A stretch of DNA of 5,405 nt from Candidatus Wallbacteria bacterium (lineage in GTDB: Bacteria; Muiribacteriota; JAQTZZ01): contig JAQTRI010000270.1 in NCBI GenBank assembly GCA_028711905.1, forward strand, positions 1-5,405. The letters run 5' to 3'. Shown here one piece after another: positions 4,466 to 5,405 of the stretch. The position numbers and the translations under genes were made by a program. Each line of letters begins with the position of its first letter. Within the stretch, counting starts at the first letter, position 1. The notes under the pieces are model-generated. The model was not told the DNA's origin and did not search any database. It saw nothing but the letters and a program-made list of their open reading frames with translations.

Positions 4466-5405
4466 ATGAAAAAGATTCCTGGTGCTCCTGCGATATTCTG
4501 CGGACGCGATACAGAGCTGGACCAGCTCGGGACAGCCTTTCTGTCACGCCGGGTAATTCTGCTGCACTGTGATTCAGGGTACGGCAAAACTTCACTGGCC
4601 CTCACATTCGCTAATCAGTTAAACATGCAGGATTCCTATCTCGATCAGGTGATCTGGGTAACATGCAAACCAGGATGGACTATTTCCGATTTAGCTGAAA
4701 GCGCTACGCGCCAGATTTTCCAGCTTCTGGGAAAATCTGAACTCATCTCCACAACTGCGGGGCATTCTTCCCAATCGATCATAGAAATCATCGAAAAAAA
4801 CTGCCTGATTCTTTTTATCGACAACCTGCATCTTCTCCCGGATGATGTCGCTGTCTCCTTTGCAATGGAAGGTGTTTCCCGCTTAGATCTCGGGCGTCTT
4901 TTCATTTCTACCAGGAAGCTGCCGGAATTCAAGGAAAAAAAACGCAACTCCCTCCTGAGAATAGCGCTCACCGGACTCGATCTTCAAGGTACAACCGCAT
5001 TTCTGAATAAACTCGCAGCCCTGCACTGCTTAGAACCTATTGAGGCTCAAATTTCAAGTGCCATACACGCCTCGACCTCTGGTCATCCCTTCGCAGTCAA
5101 GCTTCTTTTCAACCGCTACCTCGAAGACCAGGCCGGCCTCCAGACGGTTCTTTCCTCACCTGGCGGCGGTCCGGAAGCCATTGTTTCCAGGATTACCGCC
5201 CAGCGCTGGCACGCTCTTTCGCCCGAGGGACGGGAAGTATTGGAAAAACTGGCTATTTTGCGCGCATCAGTGGGAACTGATTTTCTTTCAGACAATGAGA
5301 GCGAAGAGTTAAAAAAAACAATGCGTAACCTCGTATCCTCGTATCTTGTTGAAAATGACAGCGAAGGTAATTTTTACCTGCATGTGATGATCCGGGAATT
5401 TGTGC
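4466..5405 (+). CDS. STAND-class P-loop NTPase, N-terminal part
   Basis: 313 codons, open to the window edge, so the C-terminus is missing. STAND proteins are nucleotide-driven signalling switches. Seen here: an F-C-G-R-D-T-E-L entry motif (11-18), Walker A CDSGYGKTSL (35-44, Lys41), a strand V-I-W-V-T-C (62-67), Walker B CLILFIDNLHLL (113-124, Asp119), a sensor-1-type strand LFISTRK (145-151, Arg150), the linker IALTGLDLQGTTAFL (166-180), the STAND GHP motif SGHPFAVKLL (205-214), and a winged-helix-like region (about 249-313, LSPEGREVLEKLAIL then LHVMIREF). The G-Y-G-K-T form of Walker A is common in MalT/LuxR-type regulators, while the G-R-x-x-E-L entry occurs in many STAND groups. No effector domain precedes the NTPase, so effector or sensor (HTH, TPR, nuclease or other) must lie beyond 5405. 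Start: ATG at 4466 under a near-consensus promoter, without ribosome-binding site. Role (transcription, defence, other) undetermined. Confidence 0.88.
   Translation, partial: MKKIPGAPAIFCGRDTELDQLGTAFLSRRVILLHCDSGYGKTSLALTFANQLNMQDSYLDQVIWVTCKPGWTISDLAESATRQIFQLLGKSELISTTAGHSSQSIIEIIEKNCLILFIDNLHLLPDDVAVSFAMEGVSRLDLGRLFISTRKLPEFKEKKRNSLLRIALTGLDLQGTTAFLNKLAALHCLEPIEAQISSAIHASTSGHPFAVKLLFNRYLEDQAGLQTVLSSPGGGPEAIVSRITAQRWHALSPEGREVLEKLAILRASVGTDFLSDNESEELKKTMRNLVSSYLVENDSEGNFYLHVMIREFV

Noticed and set aside
4645..4971. 108-codon minus-strand open frame opposite the STAND gene
   Set aside because: The plus strand here encodes the STAND NTPase core with recognisable Walker B; the antisense translation is Arg/Ser-rich and family-less.

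Overview
The window is a stretch of a bacterial chromosome. The genes use the standard code. They carry either purine-rich Shine-Dalgarno sites or close matches to sigma-70 promoters (TTGACA/TTGGCA and TATAAT). No rRNA, tRNA, transposase or CRISPR array is visible. The phylum cannot be fixed from sequence alone. DUF4919-type proteins are best known from Bacteroidota, but the classical -35/-10 boxes and good Shine-Dalgarno sites are not what that phylum uses, so another lineage is more likely (inference).

Layout, left to right. (1) Positions 1-156, minus strand: the first 52 codons of an exported protein. A cleavable signal peptide is followed by a segment resembling the N-terminal metal-site strand of alkaline phosphatases, with the usual Asp replaced by Asn. 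(2) Positions 157-350: a divergent promoter region with a good promoter facing right, a weaker one facing left, and an inverted repeat bracketing the right-hand -35 box. (3) Positions 351-2012, plus: a lipoprotein substrate-binding protein of ABC-transporter family 5 (peptide/nickel class), without its permease or ATPase genes here. (4) Positions 2038-2595, plus: a 185-residue DUF4919-like protein, 25 bp downstream and probably co-transcribed. It carries a strong intrinsic-terminator-like hairpin inside its own coding region. (5) Positions 2590-2751, minus: a 53-codon gene with an ideal AAGGAG site, convergent with and overlapping the DUF4919 gene end by 6 bp. (6) Positions 2879-4414, plus: a soluble PAS-PAS-HATPase sensor whose H-box has Arg where the phospho-accepting His is expected. 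(7) Positions 4466-5405, plus, cut off by the window edge: a STAND-class P-loop NTPase that begins directly with its nucleotide-binding domain.

The two signalling genes (6 and 7) are the most interesting part. Both start codons sit six bases after a perfect TATAAT and share TATAATGTTG-NN-ATG. Neither has a usable Shine-Dalgarno site. This is the layout expected of leaderless transcripts, in a window whose other genes have ribosome-binding sites. Together with the missing phospho-acceptor His, it suggests that the PAS/HATPase protein and the STAND NTPase are expressed in a similar way and may work together. That functional link is an inference from position and promoter similarity only.
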